The notes under the pieces are model-generated. The model was given only the letters and a program-made list of their open reading frames with translations, ran no database searches and had not been told where the DNA came from. A DNA stretch of 64,000 nt from Candidatus Gordonibacter avicola (GTDB lineage Bacteria > Actinomycetota > Coriobacteriia > Coriobacteriales > Eggerthellaceae), in contig DXGM01000038.1 in NCBI GenBank assembly GCA_019113915.1, forward strand, positions 1 to 64,000, read 5' to 3'. Shown here one piece after another: positions 11,822 through 19,418 of the stretch. The first letter of the stretch is position 1. Every line of letters begins with the position of its first letter. The position numbers and the translations under genes are program-made.

Positions 11822-12742
11822 TTAGAGTTCCTGAATAACCTTCGCCGACACCACGTTGTGCGGGGAGATGATGATGGCGCCCACCGAACCAAGTTCCGGG
11901 GCGTCCACGTAGAACGTGCCTTCCACCGTTTCACCCATGACGAACAGGTCCTCGTCTTGCGTCGAAAGCACGATGTCGATGCCTTCCACGTCCTTGACGC
12001 GCTCCTTGTCATCCACGAGGGCCACCACGAAATCCACCTGGTGACGCTTGAAGTACGCAATCTGCTTTTCCAACATAATGGACGACGCGGGTCGGGCCAC
12101 CGAGAACACGCCGAAGCGGTGCTCGCCCTTCTTCAAGATGACGCCTTCCTCATAGGTGCTGAGGTTTTTGGTGTCGAGCGCAAACACCGTCGCGCCCTTG
12201 TCTTCGTAGCTTTTCTGAGCGTCAGCCACATTGAGAGTCTTCTTCTTTTTGGCGGCGTCGGTGGATGTGTCGATAGAGGCATCAGGCGTCGACTTCGGTT
12301 CCGCCGAAGGAGCAGCATCAGCGTCAGTGGCAGGTGTGCCAGAAGCATCCACGGGTTTCTTTGGCGCATCTGCCTCACGCCCCTGATCAGCGGATTTCTC
12401 TCCGTCAGGCACCTGTGCCCCATCAAGCGGCGCTCCCGCTCCCAATGGCTCTTCCCCCAACCCCGCAGCCTCAGGCGCAGTTGTTGACCCAGACGTGGCC
12501 GAAGCCCCCGAACCCTTCTCCGCCTGATCCTGCTTGGCCGCAGCCGCAATGGCAGGATCGGCCGTGCCCGGATACACGATGGCAGTATAGCCTTCCATGC
12601 TGCCGAACGTATCATCCAAGTTGGAGGCCGCCACGTTCCAGGAATGACCCGCAAGGATATACCATCCCAAGCCGCAGAGGCTCAGAACAATAAGCCCCGC
12701 GAACACGAGGAGCGCGATTTTTTCCCGAGAAGTAACCGACAT
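11822..12742 (-). CDS. Membrane-anchored protein with low-complexity linker; C-terminal metallophosphatase-like (degenerate) domain
   Basis: 306 aa from ATG 12742 (MSVTSREKIALLVF). One N-terminal membrane segment (about residues 8-30) is followed by about 120 residues rich in Ala, Asp, Pro, Ser and Lys, then a compact C-terminal domain. That domain reads QVDFVVALVDDKERVKDVEG, IDIVLSTQDED, then GTFYVDAPELGSVGAI, a pattern like the second half of 5'-nucleotidase-type calcineurin phosphatases. The usual G-H-x-H metal ligands are replaced by STQDED, so catalysis is doubtful. Domain reading is inference. The protein probably faces the outside of the cell. A TATAAT lies only a few bases before the ATG (see promoter). 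Confidence 0.7.
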   Translation of the reverse strand: MSVTSREKIALLVFAGLIVLSLCGLGWYILAGHSWNVAASNLDDTFGSMEGYTAIVYPGTADPAIAAAAKQDQAEKGSGASATSGSTTAPEAAGLGEEPLGAGAPLDGAQVPDGEKSADQGREADAPKKPVDASGTPATDADAAPSAEPKSTPDASIDTSTDAAKKKKTLNVADAQKSYEDKGATVFALDTKNLSTYEEGVILKKGEHRFGVFSVARPASSIMLEKQIAYFKRHQVDFVVALVDDKERVKDVEGIDIVLSTQDEDLFVMGETVEGTFYVDAPELGSVGAIIISPHNVVSAKVIQEL

Positions 12743-12752
12743 AGTGAGAGAA

Positions 12753-12758
12753 ATTATA
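12753..12758 (-). promoter_or_regulatory. -10 box immediately upstream of ATG 12742 (possible leaderless transcript)
   Basis: Minus-strand GGTATAATTTCTCTCACT directly precedes the ATG. A start 6-8 nt after TATAAT would leave almost no 5' leader, and no Shine-Dalgarno sequence is visible. The -35 region is weak. Confidence 0.45.
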
Positions 12759-12845
12759 CCGCTTGGAAGGCGTCTGGCCGCTTTGTCTCCCAATCGGCAG
12801 AATTTCGACAGCAAACCCTCAGCAGCGCCCCCGCCAAACCGCGCG

Positions 12846-13379
12846 CTACACCAATTTCTCAAAGGCAACGCGGTCGGGCGTGGCTTCCTCAGCATGCGCA
12901 ATGTAGATAATGCCGCATTCGGTGTAGCCGCGCTTCGTCATGAGGCGGCGCATGGGCACATTGCCGGGATGCGTATCAATGCGCACGCTGGCGAAACCGC
13001 GGTCGTGCACCAACCGCTCGGCGTTTTCCAGCAGAAGCGACGCGGCACCGCGGCCTTTGCACGCCGACGACACGGCCACACGGTGCACCACCCCGTAGCT
13101 GGGGTCACTCGAAAGGCAGTCGGTGAGCCACCGCCCGCCCTCAATAAGATCGTAGTCGCGCTCGCCCGCAAACCCCACCATAGCGGTAGCCATGATGCGG
13201 CCATCTTCGCCTTCCACAACATAGGAGTCGCCGCGCGCCACGTCGGCTTCAATCACGTCGCGATGGGGATAGCCACCCTGCCATTGGTCGATGCCGAGCG
13301 CGGCAAGCGCGCGGCGGCCGTCAGCGAGTATATCCATGATGCGGTCGATATCAGACGCGCGGGTCAAACGAAAGTGCAC
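12846..13379 (-). CDS. GNAT family N-acetyltransferase
   Basis: 177 aa from GTG 13379. A stand-alone GNAT domain: N-terminal RLTRASDIDRIMDILADGRR, a core VHRVAVSSACKGRGAASLLL carrying the acetyl-CoA loop (R/Q-x-x-G-x-G/A, here CKGRGAA), then RIDTHPGNVPMRRLMTKRGY and a C-terminal VAFEKLV. It is clearly related to the GNAT domain fused to the exporter at 14608-16155 (shared ALGID near the start, Y-T-x-C-G-I, and a KL-V/L end). It lies 99 bp downstream of an EamA exporter on the same strand, suggesting joint expression. Substrate unknown. Confidence 0.9.
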   Translation of the reverse strand: MHFRLTRASDIDRIMDILADGRRALAALGIDQWQGGYPHRDVIEADVARGDSYVVEGEDGRIMATAMVGFAGERDYDLIEGGRWLTDCLSSDPSYGVVHRVAVSSACKGRGAASLLLENAERLVHDRGFASVRIDTHPGNVPMRRLMTKRGYTECGIIYIAHAEEATPDRVAFEKLV

Positions 13380-13478
13380 GGGAGGGTTCTCTTTCTCTCT
13401 CGTTCCAGTACCAAAGGGGCCGATCAGGGTACCACAAACGCGCGCAACGTGGAACCACAGCGCTGCAACAATTCGCCG

Positions 13479-14441
13479 TTATGCTGAATTTTCCGCTGCA
13501 TCCGCAGTGGGCGCGGACGTCTCTTCGCGCTGGGTTACCAAAAACACCATGACCAAAATCATCAGCATACCAACAATGTCCACTGGCGTGACCGCGGTGC
13601 CCAGCCACACAGCGGAGATCACTGTCGCCGACACCGGCTCCACGCAACCCACCAGCCCCGCGCGCAGCGGCCCCGCGTCGGTAATGCCTTGCAGGTAGAA
13701 TAGGTAGGCAAAAAACGTGCCGATGATCACCATAGCCGCCATCACGCCCACCAACTCAGGCGTGAGGTCCACCGGAATAGTCCACGGCTGCACAAACACG
13801 GTTGCCACCGTGCCGCCTAACAGCATGGCAAGCCCCGTCACAATGAAGCTGCCCCACTTCTCCAGCACCTTGCCGGGAATGAGCGTGTAGCCCGCAAGCG
13901 CAAACGCCGACATGAAGCCCCAAAACAGCCCCTCAGCAGGGATGGCAAGCACGCCGAAGTTGCCCTTCGTGGCTATGAGGAACGTGCCGCCTATCGCCAG
14001 CACCAACCCCACGGCCTCGCGCAGCTTCGGCAGGCGGCGCACGCGCACGCATACGATAAACATGATGACCACGAGGCCAAGGCGCTCAAGCACCGTACCC
14101 GTGCCCGCGTTCGTGTAGGAAATGGAAGACAGGTAGCTCACCTGCGTCAGCAGCACGCCAAACAGCGCGAAGGCACCAATGCGCAGAAGCGAACGCTTGT
14201 CACGGAAAACGGCGCGCAGGCGGCTGCGCTCTCTCACGAGGCACACCGTAAGGAAGATAGCCGCGCCCGCCAGCAGGCGCACGCACGTGATCCACGCCAC
14301 CGGTACGCCAAAACCGCTGGTCAAAAGCTGTGCACACGTACCCGAGAAGCCCCAGCAGATACCGCCCAGCGCCGCGAACGCAATGCCGCGCACCACGTGG
14401 CTTTCCTGCGACGCCGCGCGCGAACCAGCCGCATTCGCCAT
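13479..14441 (-). CDS. EamA/DMT-family exporter
   Basis: 320 aa from ATG 14441, with an AAGGGAGAAGG site. Ten predicted membrane helices in two EamA repeats (GGICWGFSGTCAQLL near the N-terminus; second repeat from LFWGFMSAFALAGYTL). The conserved CVEPVSATVISAVWLG near the end is typical of the family. It probably exports metabolites or amino-acid-like compounds. It is a paralogue of the N-terminal part of the adjacent fusion gene, with the same promoter sequence upstream, pointing to tandem duplication. The C-terminal tail is Ala/Thr-rich and cytoplasmic. Confidence 0.92.
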   Translation of the reverse strand: MANAAGSRAASQESHVVRGIAFAALGGICWGFSGTCAQLLTSGFGVPVAWITCVRLLAGAAIFLTVCLVRERSRLRAVFRDKRSLLRIGAFALFGVLLTQVSYLSSISYTNAGTGTVLERLGLVVIMFIVCVRVRRLPKLREAVGLVLAIGGTFLIATKGNFGVLAIPAEGLFWGFMSAFALAGYTLIPGKVLEKWGSFIVTGLAMLLGGTVATVFVQPWTIPVDLTPELVGVMAAMVIIGTFFAYLFYLQGITDAGPLRAGLVGCVEPVSATVISAVWLGTAVTPVDIVGMLMILVMVFLVTQREETSAPTADAAENSA

Positions 14442-14460
14442 TCGCCTTCTCCCTTCCTCA

Positions 14461-14490
14461 CGCCCGTTAAAAGAGCGCCTCTAACGGGCG
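14461..14490. terminator. Hairpin between the fusion gene and the split EamA gene
   Basis: CGCCCGTTA (14461-14469) pairs with TAACGGGCG (14482-14490) across a 12-nt loop, only 20 bp upstream of the EamA start. It may be a leader hairpin rather than a terminator, since it lies after the predicted promoter. Confidence 0.45.
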
Positions 14491-14499
14491 CATCAGCGC

Positions 14500-14528
14500 A
14501 TTGTCGCACGGAAGCGCACCCCGGTAAA
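14500..14528 (-). promoter_or_regulatory. Promoter of the split EamA gene (duplicate of 16212-16240)
   Basis: -35 TTTACC and -10 GACAAT with a 17-bp spacer on the minus strand. The same two boxes, spacer length and downstream GCGCTG recur before the fusion gene, which supports both the promoter call and the duplication. Confidence 0.6.
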
Positions 14529-14607
14529 GAGGGAGAGCGGCGTGGCGAAACGGAATGCGAAAAACGTCCGCAGGGGGGCGGCGAAAAAGCGGACCGCGCG
14601 CGGCCTT

Positions 14608-16155
14608 CTACAGCAGTTTTTCGTAGGCGATGCGCTCCTTGCGGCGGCCGAACACGTCCTTTATGGACAGGATGCCGCAGCGGGTGTAGCCGTGCTTTTC
14701 CAGCAGCTTTTGGATGGGCTCGTTTTGCTGGTAGACGTCGGCGCGCAAGCTGGCGCGGCCACCGCGACGCGTGATGCGCTCGGCCGTTTCCAGGATGAAC
14801 GCGCCCACGCCGCGGCGGCGCGCGGCGGGGGCCACCGACACCCAGTGCAGCTCGGCGTAGGGCTGGGGCTGGGCATCGGTTTGTGTGAGCCACTGCCCCT
14901 CAATGCCGCCGGCGTAGTTTTTGTCGGGCGAGAACGACACGGCGAACACGGCAATCATATGCCCCTGCGCGTCCCCCACCACGTGCGTGGTGCCATTTTT
15001 GATGCTGTGCATGAGGCGGCGCGCCGAGGGATACTTCTTGCGGCCTTCGTCAATGCCGAGCGCGGCGAACGTCTCGTGGCCCGCATCGAGCAGCGCCCAC
15101 ACCTGGTCAAAGTCTTCACGCGTGGCAGGGCGGCTGGTGTAGTAGCCCAGCACCGAGGCGCGACCAGCGAACAGCGGCGGGTCGTCCAAGGCGGCTTCGG
15201 CGCCCTCCCTCAGTGCGACGCCCGGCGCACCTTCGCCTTCCAGCGCCGGCTTCGGCTCGCGTTCGGTCACCAAGAAAATCATAGCCACGATGAATGCGCA
15301 GCCCGCAATATCCCAACCCGACACGGGCGCATGCAACCACACCACAGCGAGGATCGTAGCCGACACAGGCTCCACGCAGCACAGAAGGCTCGCCTTCACG
15401 GGGCCCGCGTCGTTCACCCCTTGCAGATACAGCATGTAGGCGCCGAGCGTGCCCACCAACACGATGGCCGCCAGTGCCGCAAGGCCGCCCGTCGAAAGCT
15501 GCACGTCCAGGGTCCACGGCTGCACCACCACCGAGGCCGCCGAGCCGCCGAAGAGCATCGCCAGGCCCGTGACCAGCATCGCGCCCCACTTCTTCAGCAC
15601 GCGCACCGGCATAAGCGTGTAAAACGCCAGCGCCAGCGCCGACACGAGGCCCCACGTAAGACCCTCGGGCGGAATGGCAAGGCGGCCCGGGTCGCCTTGC
15701 GTCGCAATGATCACCATGCCACCCAGCGCAAGGATGAGCCCCGCCACCTCGCGCACCCGCGGCAGCCGCCGGGCGCGCACGCACACATACAGCATAATGA
15801 GCACGAGGCCCACCTGTTCAATGGTGGTGCCCACGCCGGCACTGGTGTAGGCAATGGCGTTCAGGTAACTCAGCTGCGTCAGCAACACGCCGAACACCGC
15901 AAAGAGCGCAATTTGCACCAGCGAGCGCCGGTCGCGAAAGACCGCAATCAGGGAGCGCCAATCCTTCACCGCAGTCATGAACAGGAAGAACACCGCAGCA
16001 ATGACCATACGCACGCAGGTGATCCACACCGCTGGAGCGCCGTAGTTGTCCATCAGCAGCTGCGCGCAGGTGCCCGAGAATCCCCAACAAATGCCACCCG
16101 CCAACGCGCACACAACTCCGCGCACCACATGCCGCCCCGCCGTCGTCTCAGCCAC
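14608..16155 (-). CDS. EamA/DMT exporter fused to C-terminal GNAT acetyltransferase
   Basis: 515 aa from GTG 16155 (VAETTAGRHVVRG), preceded by GGGAG and aligned with the start of its split paralogue; the frame is open further upstream without a start signal. Residues of about 15-300 form ten helices (GGICWGFSGTCAQLLMDNY, CVEPVSATILAVVWLH). A linker of about 40 residues (EPKPALEGEGAPG...) leads to a GNAT domain over the last 165 residues, with acetyl-CoA loop VAPAARRRGVGAFILE and end KERIAYEKLL. The neighbouring genes 12846-13379 and 13479-14441 encode the same two parts separately. The fusion suggests that acetylation and export of one substrate are coupled; the substrate is unknown. Confidence 0.9.
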   Translation of the reverse strand: MAETTAGRHVVRGVVCALAGGICWGFSGTCAQLLMDNYGAPAVWITCVRMVIAAVFFLFMTAVKDWRSLIAVFRDRRSLVQIALFAVFGVLLTQLSYLNAIAYTSAGVGTTIEQVGLVLIMLYVCVRARRLPRVREVAGLILALGGMVIIATQGDPGRLAIPPEGLTWGLVSALALAFYTLMPVRVLKKWGAMLVTGLAMLFGGSAASVVVQPWTLDVQLSTGGLAALAAIVLVGTLGAYMLYLQGVNDAGPVKASLLCCVEPVSATILAVVWLHAPVSGWDIAGCAFIVAMIFLVTEREPKPALEGEGAPGVALREGAEAALDDPPLFAGRASVLGYYTSRPATREDFDQVWALLDAGHETFAALGIDEGRKKYPSARRLMHSIKNGTTHVVGDAQGHMIAVFAVSFSPDKNYAGGIEGQWLTQTDAQPQPYAELHWVSVAPAARRRGVGAFILETAERITRRGGRASLRADVYQQNEPIQKLLEKHGYTRCGILSIKDVFGRRKERIAYEKLL

Positions 16156-16211
16156 GCAACCCCGCTCCCTCAAAGTGTGTCGGATTCTCGGCCCGAAAAA
16201 GGCCGCAGCGC

Positions 16212-16240
16212 ATTGTCGCACGCCCCCGCCCCCCGGTAAA
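16212..16240 (-). promoter_or_regulatory. Promoter of the EamA-GNAT fusion gene
   Basis: Minus-strand TTTACC, 17-bp spacer, GACAAT: identical boxes to 14500-14528. It lies about 57 bp upstream of GTG 16155. Confidence 0.6.
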
Positions 16241-16299
16241 GAAGGCATTCGGTAAGATTATGGTTGTGAGGATTATGCGGCCGGAGGCCGCATACTAAA

Positions 16300-16436
16300 C
16301 GCCCAGGTTGGCGTAGTAAGACAGCGAGGGAGTCTGTGATACCCGAGATTCGTGGGATCGCGAAGGCGAAGCGTACTTCGCTACGCGAGCCTTCGGGATC
16401 GCGCAAAGATCGGGTATCACAGACTCCCGCAGCGTC
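16300..16436. repeat. 137-bp variable-arm hairpin element, copy A
   Basis: A constant left end of 29 bp (16300-16328, beginning CGCCCAGGTTGG and ending GACAGCGAG) is followed by a variable left arm (16329-16370), a constant apex GCGTACTTCGCTACGCGA (16371-16388), a variable right arm (16389-16427) and a constant right end CGCAGCGTC (16428-16436). The outer 18 bp of the arms pair perfectly (GGAGTCTGTGATACCCGA with its complement), and further in GATC-x-CGAAGGC pairs too. Copy B at 45949-46085 has the same length and constant parts but unrelated arms. Both copies follow a minus-strand gene and its GTTCCG hairpin. I do not recognise the family. Confidence 0.85.
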
Positions 16437-16440
16437 AACT

Positions 16441-16469
16441 GGTTCCGCCGTTCGTAGAACGGCGGAACC
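16441..16469 (-). terminator. GTTCCG-type hairpin terminator of the LuxR gene
   Basis: GGTTCCGCCGTTC / GAACGGCGGAACC with a 3-nt loop. It begins at the last base of the TAG stop of the 901-aa regulator. The same kind of hairpin follows uvrA and rplS. Confidence 0.75.
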
Positions 16470-19174
16470 TATGAGGAGAGTTTTTCCACCAGTTCCTTGC
16501 GACTACTCACGGCCAGTTTGGTGTAAATGCGCTTGCGATGCGTATCAACGGTATTTACCGATACGCATAACGACTCAGAAATATCTCGGTTGCTATAACC
16601 AAGCGCCAGCAGTTCGCACACTTCACGCTCACGAGCCGTCAGCGGGCTTTTGCTCGGCGTTTCAAGGCGCCACGCTGGCTCCGGTATGTTCAAGTCGGCT
16701 ATCCGTTGCACAATCTTGCGTACGAAGGACTCCTGTTTCCTATCCAACAGGTTTCGCTCTTGCACTTCGGCAAGCACACGCGCCATGGTGGCTCCCTCGT
16801 TGACGAATGCCTCAATTTCGCCCGTCTCGCAGCCAAGCGAAAGTGCCTGGAGAAGAGTTTGGGTTGCGGGACCTTGTTGTCCCGCCACATGAGCCACCAG
16901 CGCTTTAGTAACAAGCGCTGACAAAAGCAGGCCATTGCGATGGCTACGCTCAAGGCTTTCCTCAAGTGCCTCAATCAGCTTCCTCGCCTCTTCAAGTTGG
17001 CCTTTTACAAAGCGAAAACGAACAAGCACAAAAGCAATCAAGTCATTCACCAAATCGGCCGAGGCGGGATCGGCGGCGCGCAGCATGCGCACGTGCCCCT
17101 CTACCTCATTCAGACGACCCGCATCAAACTCAATAAGTGCAAGGTACACCAGTACCACGAGTTTTGGCCTTTCCGCATGGTACTTGTCGCACAGTTGTAG
17201 CACCGAGCGCGTAGTTTGCAGCGCCTCTTCCGTTCTCCCCTGCGCGTGCTGTGTCAGCGCTAGGCCACACGCCGCCTCTGAGAAAAACTCAACGCCCGAT
17301 GTCGGTTTCAAGACCTCAAGGCTTGCTCGGTAGAACCGTTCGGCCTGTTCAAAATCTCCCCTCTTCCGGGCAACCGTCGCCGCAATAACATCCGGCAGAG
17401 CGTTAAACTCAACTCCTCCCCCCACCTGGAAACCCACATAGCCCCTTGCGCTCCGAGCTGTTTCCTCCGCGCGCCGCAGGTCGCCCGCATCAATACACTG
17501 TCGCGCAGCGAAATAGCACAGTACCGAACAGGCAGGTTTATTGCCCTGGCTCTCCGCAACCTCCACGCAGTTTTTGAGGTAACCGATAACGCGATCCGGC
17601 TCCTTCTCACGAGCAACAATGCAGCCAGCTGCGTTGTACACCAAACTCAAGAAAAAACCGGGGTCTTCTTGATTTCGTTGCAGAAGCTTATCGATGAGGC
17701 CTTTTCCCACCTGAATATCACCACTGTGGCCGCAACACATCGATTGCAGAACCAAGCACTCAGTCTCCATTTGAAGGGAATCGGGATCTTCTTCGTCCAC
17801 AAGACTCCGTGCGATGCGGGCACACCGCAAAGCCTCCTCAACCGAGCCCGCCTTCACAAACACCCAGGCCTCGGCAATGCTCAGCTTCGGCGATGACTCA
17901 AGAATATGGCGTGGCACCTTCTCCAACGCCTCCTTGAACACGTCGAATCGATTGTCGAACATGAGCGAAAGATGATATTCCCCCACCAGCTCGTTGAGCT
18001 CTTCCCAGAGAGCGGCCTTGCGCAGACAGTCCATCGCCTGCCCGATGTAATCGTGTTCTTTCAGATAGACGCTGGCGCGCTTGCAAAGCGTGTCAAGGGT
18101 AGACCGTTCAAGTTTTCTGAATTTCGCCTGTAAGTACTGTGGCCACGGGTCATTATTTTCATACCACCCGCGCTTTCCAGATACTGGCGTGAGAGCACCC
18201 GTTTTGGCCACGATGGTTGCGATTACCTCATCGCTTCCACTCACCTGCAAAACATGGTCGCAAAGAGCGGGGGTCACAATATCGAGAAACGAGGTTCTCA
18301 CAAGCACGGTTTTTTCGGGCTCAGATAACAGCGAGAAAACCGCGTCGAGTACAGGTCGAGCATCAAAAGAAGTGTTGACCAGGCCATCCACAGCGTCATT
18401 TTGCTCGGTAAGATAGGAAACTGCCTGATTGAGCGCAGGAAGATGACCACCCGTCACGCACCATACTGCAGCACCTACCTCTTCGGGTACGCGCGTCCCA
18501 GCGCCAAGCGCACTGCGTACATAGCGGGCCGTCGCATCTTCATCGAGCACAAGTTGCCCGGAGGCAATAAAGGAAACCGCCTCATCAGCATCAGGAACCC
18601 CACGCGCCGCAGGAAACGAAGGTGCTCGCTGCGTTGAAATAATAAGCCTCACGGCGGCGGGCAAGTATCTCACAAAGGAATCGAGCACCTCGTCGATATC
18701 CTCGTCGTCGATACATTCAAAGTTATCAAGTACCAGCACGTGCCTCGTTGAATCGTCCGCCTGCGTACCTCGCTCAAGGGCTACATTCAGCACATGAGAA
18801 AACGTGTCCGACTGTCCGCTTTCCACCACTTCGTCGAACAGCTGACCGAGATGAGGAACAAGCACCTGCAAGCCCGCTATCAGTACCTCACAAAACCGCG
18901 CGCACTCATTGTCGCCCGCATCCAGGCGCACCCAAGCCACCTTCGTTGAAATGGGTAGCTCGCAAGAAGATGCCGAAGCGGCCCACTGTGCAAGTAGCGT
19001 CGTCTTTCCACATCCAGCAGGTGCCACAAGAACGAGAGCGTTCTTCTCCAAAGAACGCTCCACCAACTCACACAGCGCATCGAGCGCACAACACGGGCTT
19101 GGAAGGCGCGGAATGCGAAACTTTGACGATGGAAAGAGTTTTATACCGGTTCGTCCTACGATTAGATTCCCCAT
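16469..19174 (-). CDS. Large ATP-binding LuxR-family regulator (MalT/LAL type)
   Basis: 901 aa from ATG 19174. An N-terminal NTPase has Walker A APAGCGKTTL (about residues 51-60) and Walker B RHVLVLDNFE. A long middle of helical TPR-like repeats (residues of about 380-820) is followed by a C-terminal LuxR helix-turn-helix (LTAREREVCELLALGYSNRD, then VSVNTVDTHRKRIYTKL). This is the MalT-like layout in which an inducer and ATP control DNA binding. It lies downstream of, and on the same strand as, the MFS-TorD-Fe-S-molybdoenzyme operon, separated from it by a terminator, so it probably has its own promoter and controls that operon (inferred). G+C is visibly lower than in the flanking housekeeping genes. 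Confidence 0.92.
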   Translation of the reverse strand: MGNLIVGRTGIKLFPSSKFRIPRLPSPCCALDALCELVERSLEKNALVLVAPAGCGKTTLLAQWAASASSCELPISTKVAWVRLDAGDNECARFCEVLIAGLQVLVPHLGQLFDEVVESGQSDTFSHVLNVALERGTQADDSTRHVLVLDNFECIDDEDIDEVLDSFVRYLPAAVRLIISTQRAPSFPAARGVPDADEAVSFIASGQLVLDEDATARYVRSALGAGTRVPEEVGAAVWCVTGGHLPALNQAVSYLTEQNDAVDGLVNTSFDARPVLDAVFSLLSEPEKTVLVRTSFLDIVTPALCDHVLQVSGSDEVIATIVAKTGALTPVSGKRGWYENNDPWPQYLQAKFRKLERSTLDTLCKRASVYLKEHDYIGQAMDCLRKAALWEELNELVGEYHLSLMFDNRFDVFKEALEKVPRHILESSPKLSIAEAWVFVKAGSVEEALRCARIARSLVDEEDPDSLQMETECLVLQSMCCGHSGDIQVGKGLIDKLLQRNQEDPGFFLSLVYNAAGCIVAREKEPDRVIGYLKNCVEVAESQGNKPACSVLCYFAARQCIDAGDLRRAEETARSARGYVGFQVGGGVEFNALPDVIAATVARKRGDFEQAERFYRASLEVLKPTSGVEFFSEAACGLALTQHAQGRTEEALQTTRSVLQLCDKYHAERPKLVVLVYLALIEFDAGRLNEVEGHVRMLRAADPASADLVNDLIAFVLVRFRFVKGQLEEARKLIEALEESLERSHRNGLLLSALVTKALVAHVAGQQGPATQTLLQALSLGCETGEIEAFVNEGATMARVLAEVQERNLLDRKQESFVRKIVQRIADLNIPEPAWRLETPSKSPLTAREREVCELLALGYSNRDISESLCVSVNTVDTHRKRIYTKLAVSSRKELVEKLSS

Positions 19175-19352
19175 GTATCGATCCTAACCGATCGCACAAC
19201 AACGAAATCGATGATCGTCATACTCACCGTCTCACCAAGCATTACCTCTCCAGAAGGCAGCGAGCATGACCGCGGCAGAGATGCCGCAGACCCCCTTGGG
19301 GCGCATTCTAGCACGCCTTCGTACGAGTAAACCTGTCATGAAACCAGCGCGA

Positions 19353-19394
19353 GCGGAGTGGCCACTTGTTGCTGAGACAAACAGGCCACTCCGC
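19353..19394 (-). terminator. Terminator of the molybdoenzyme/MFS operon
   Basis: An 11-bp perfect stem GCGGAGTGGCC / GGCCACTCCGC with a TGTT/CAAACA-containing loop, 25 bp after the MFS stop codon. Confidence 0.75.
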
Positions 19395-19418
19395 ACTTCA
19401 CCGTTACTTCCTGAGTTC

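Noticed and set aside
16300..16436. The 137-bp element as an integron attC site or insertion-sequence end
   Set aside because: There is no RYYYAAC/GTTRRRY core pair at the ends, no transposase or integrase nearby, and the internal arms rather than the ends are what pair.
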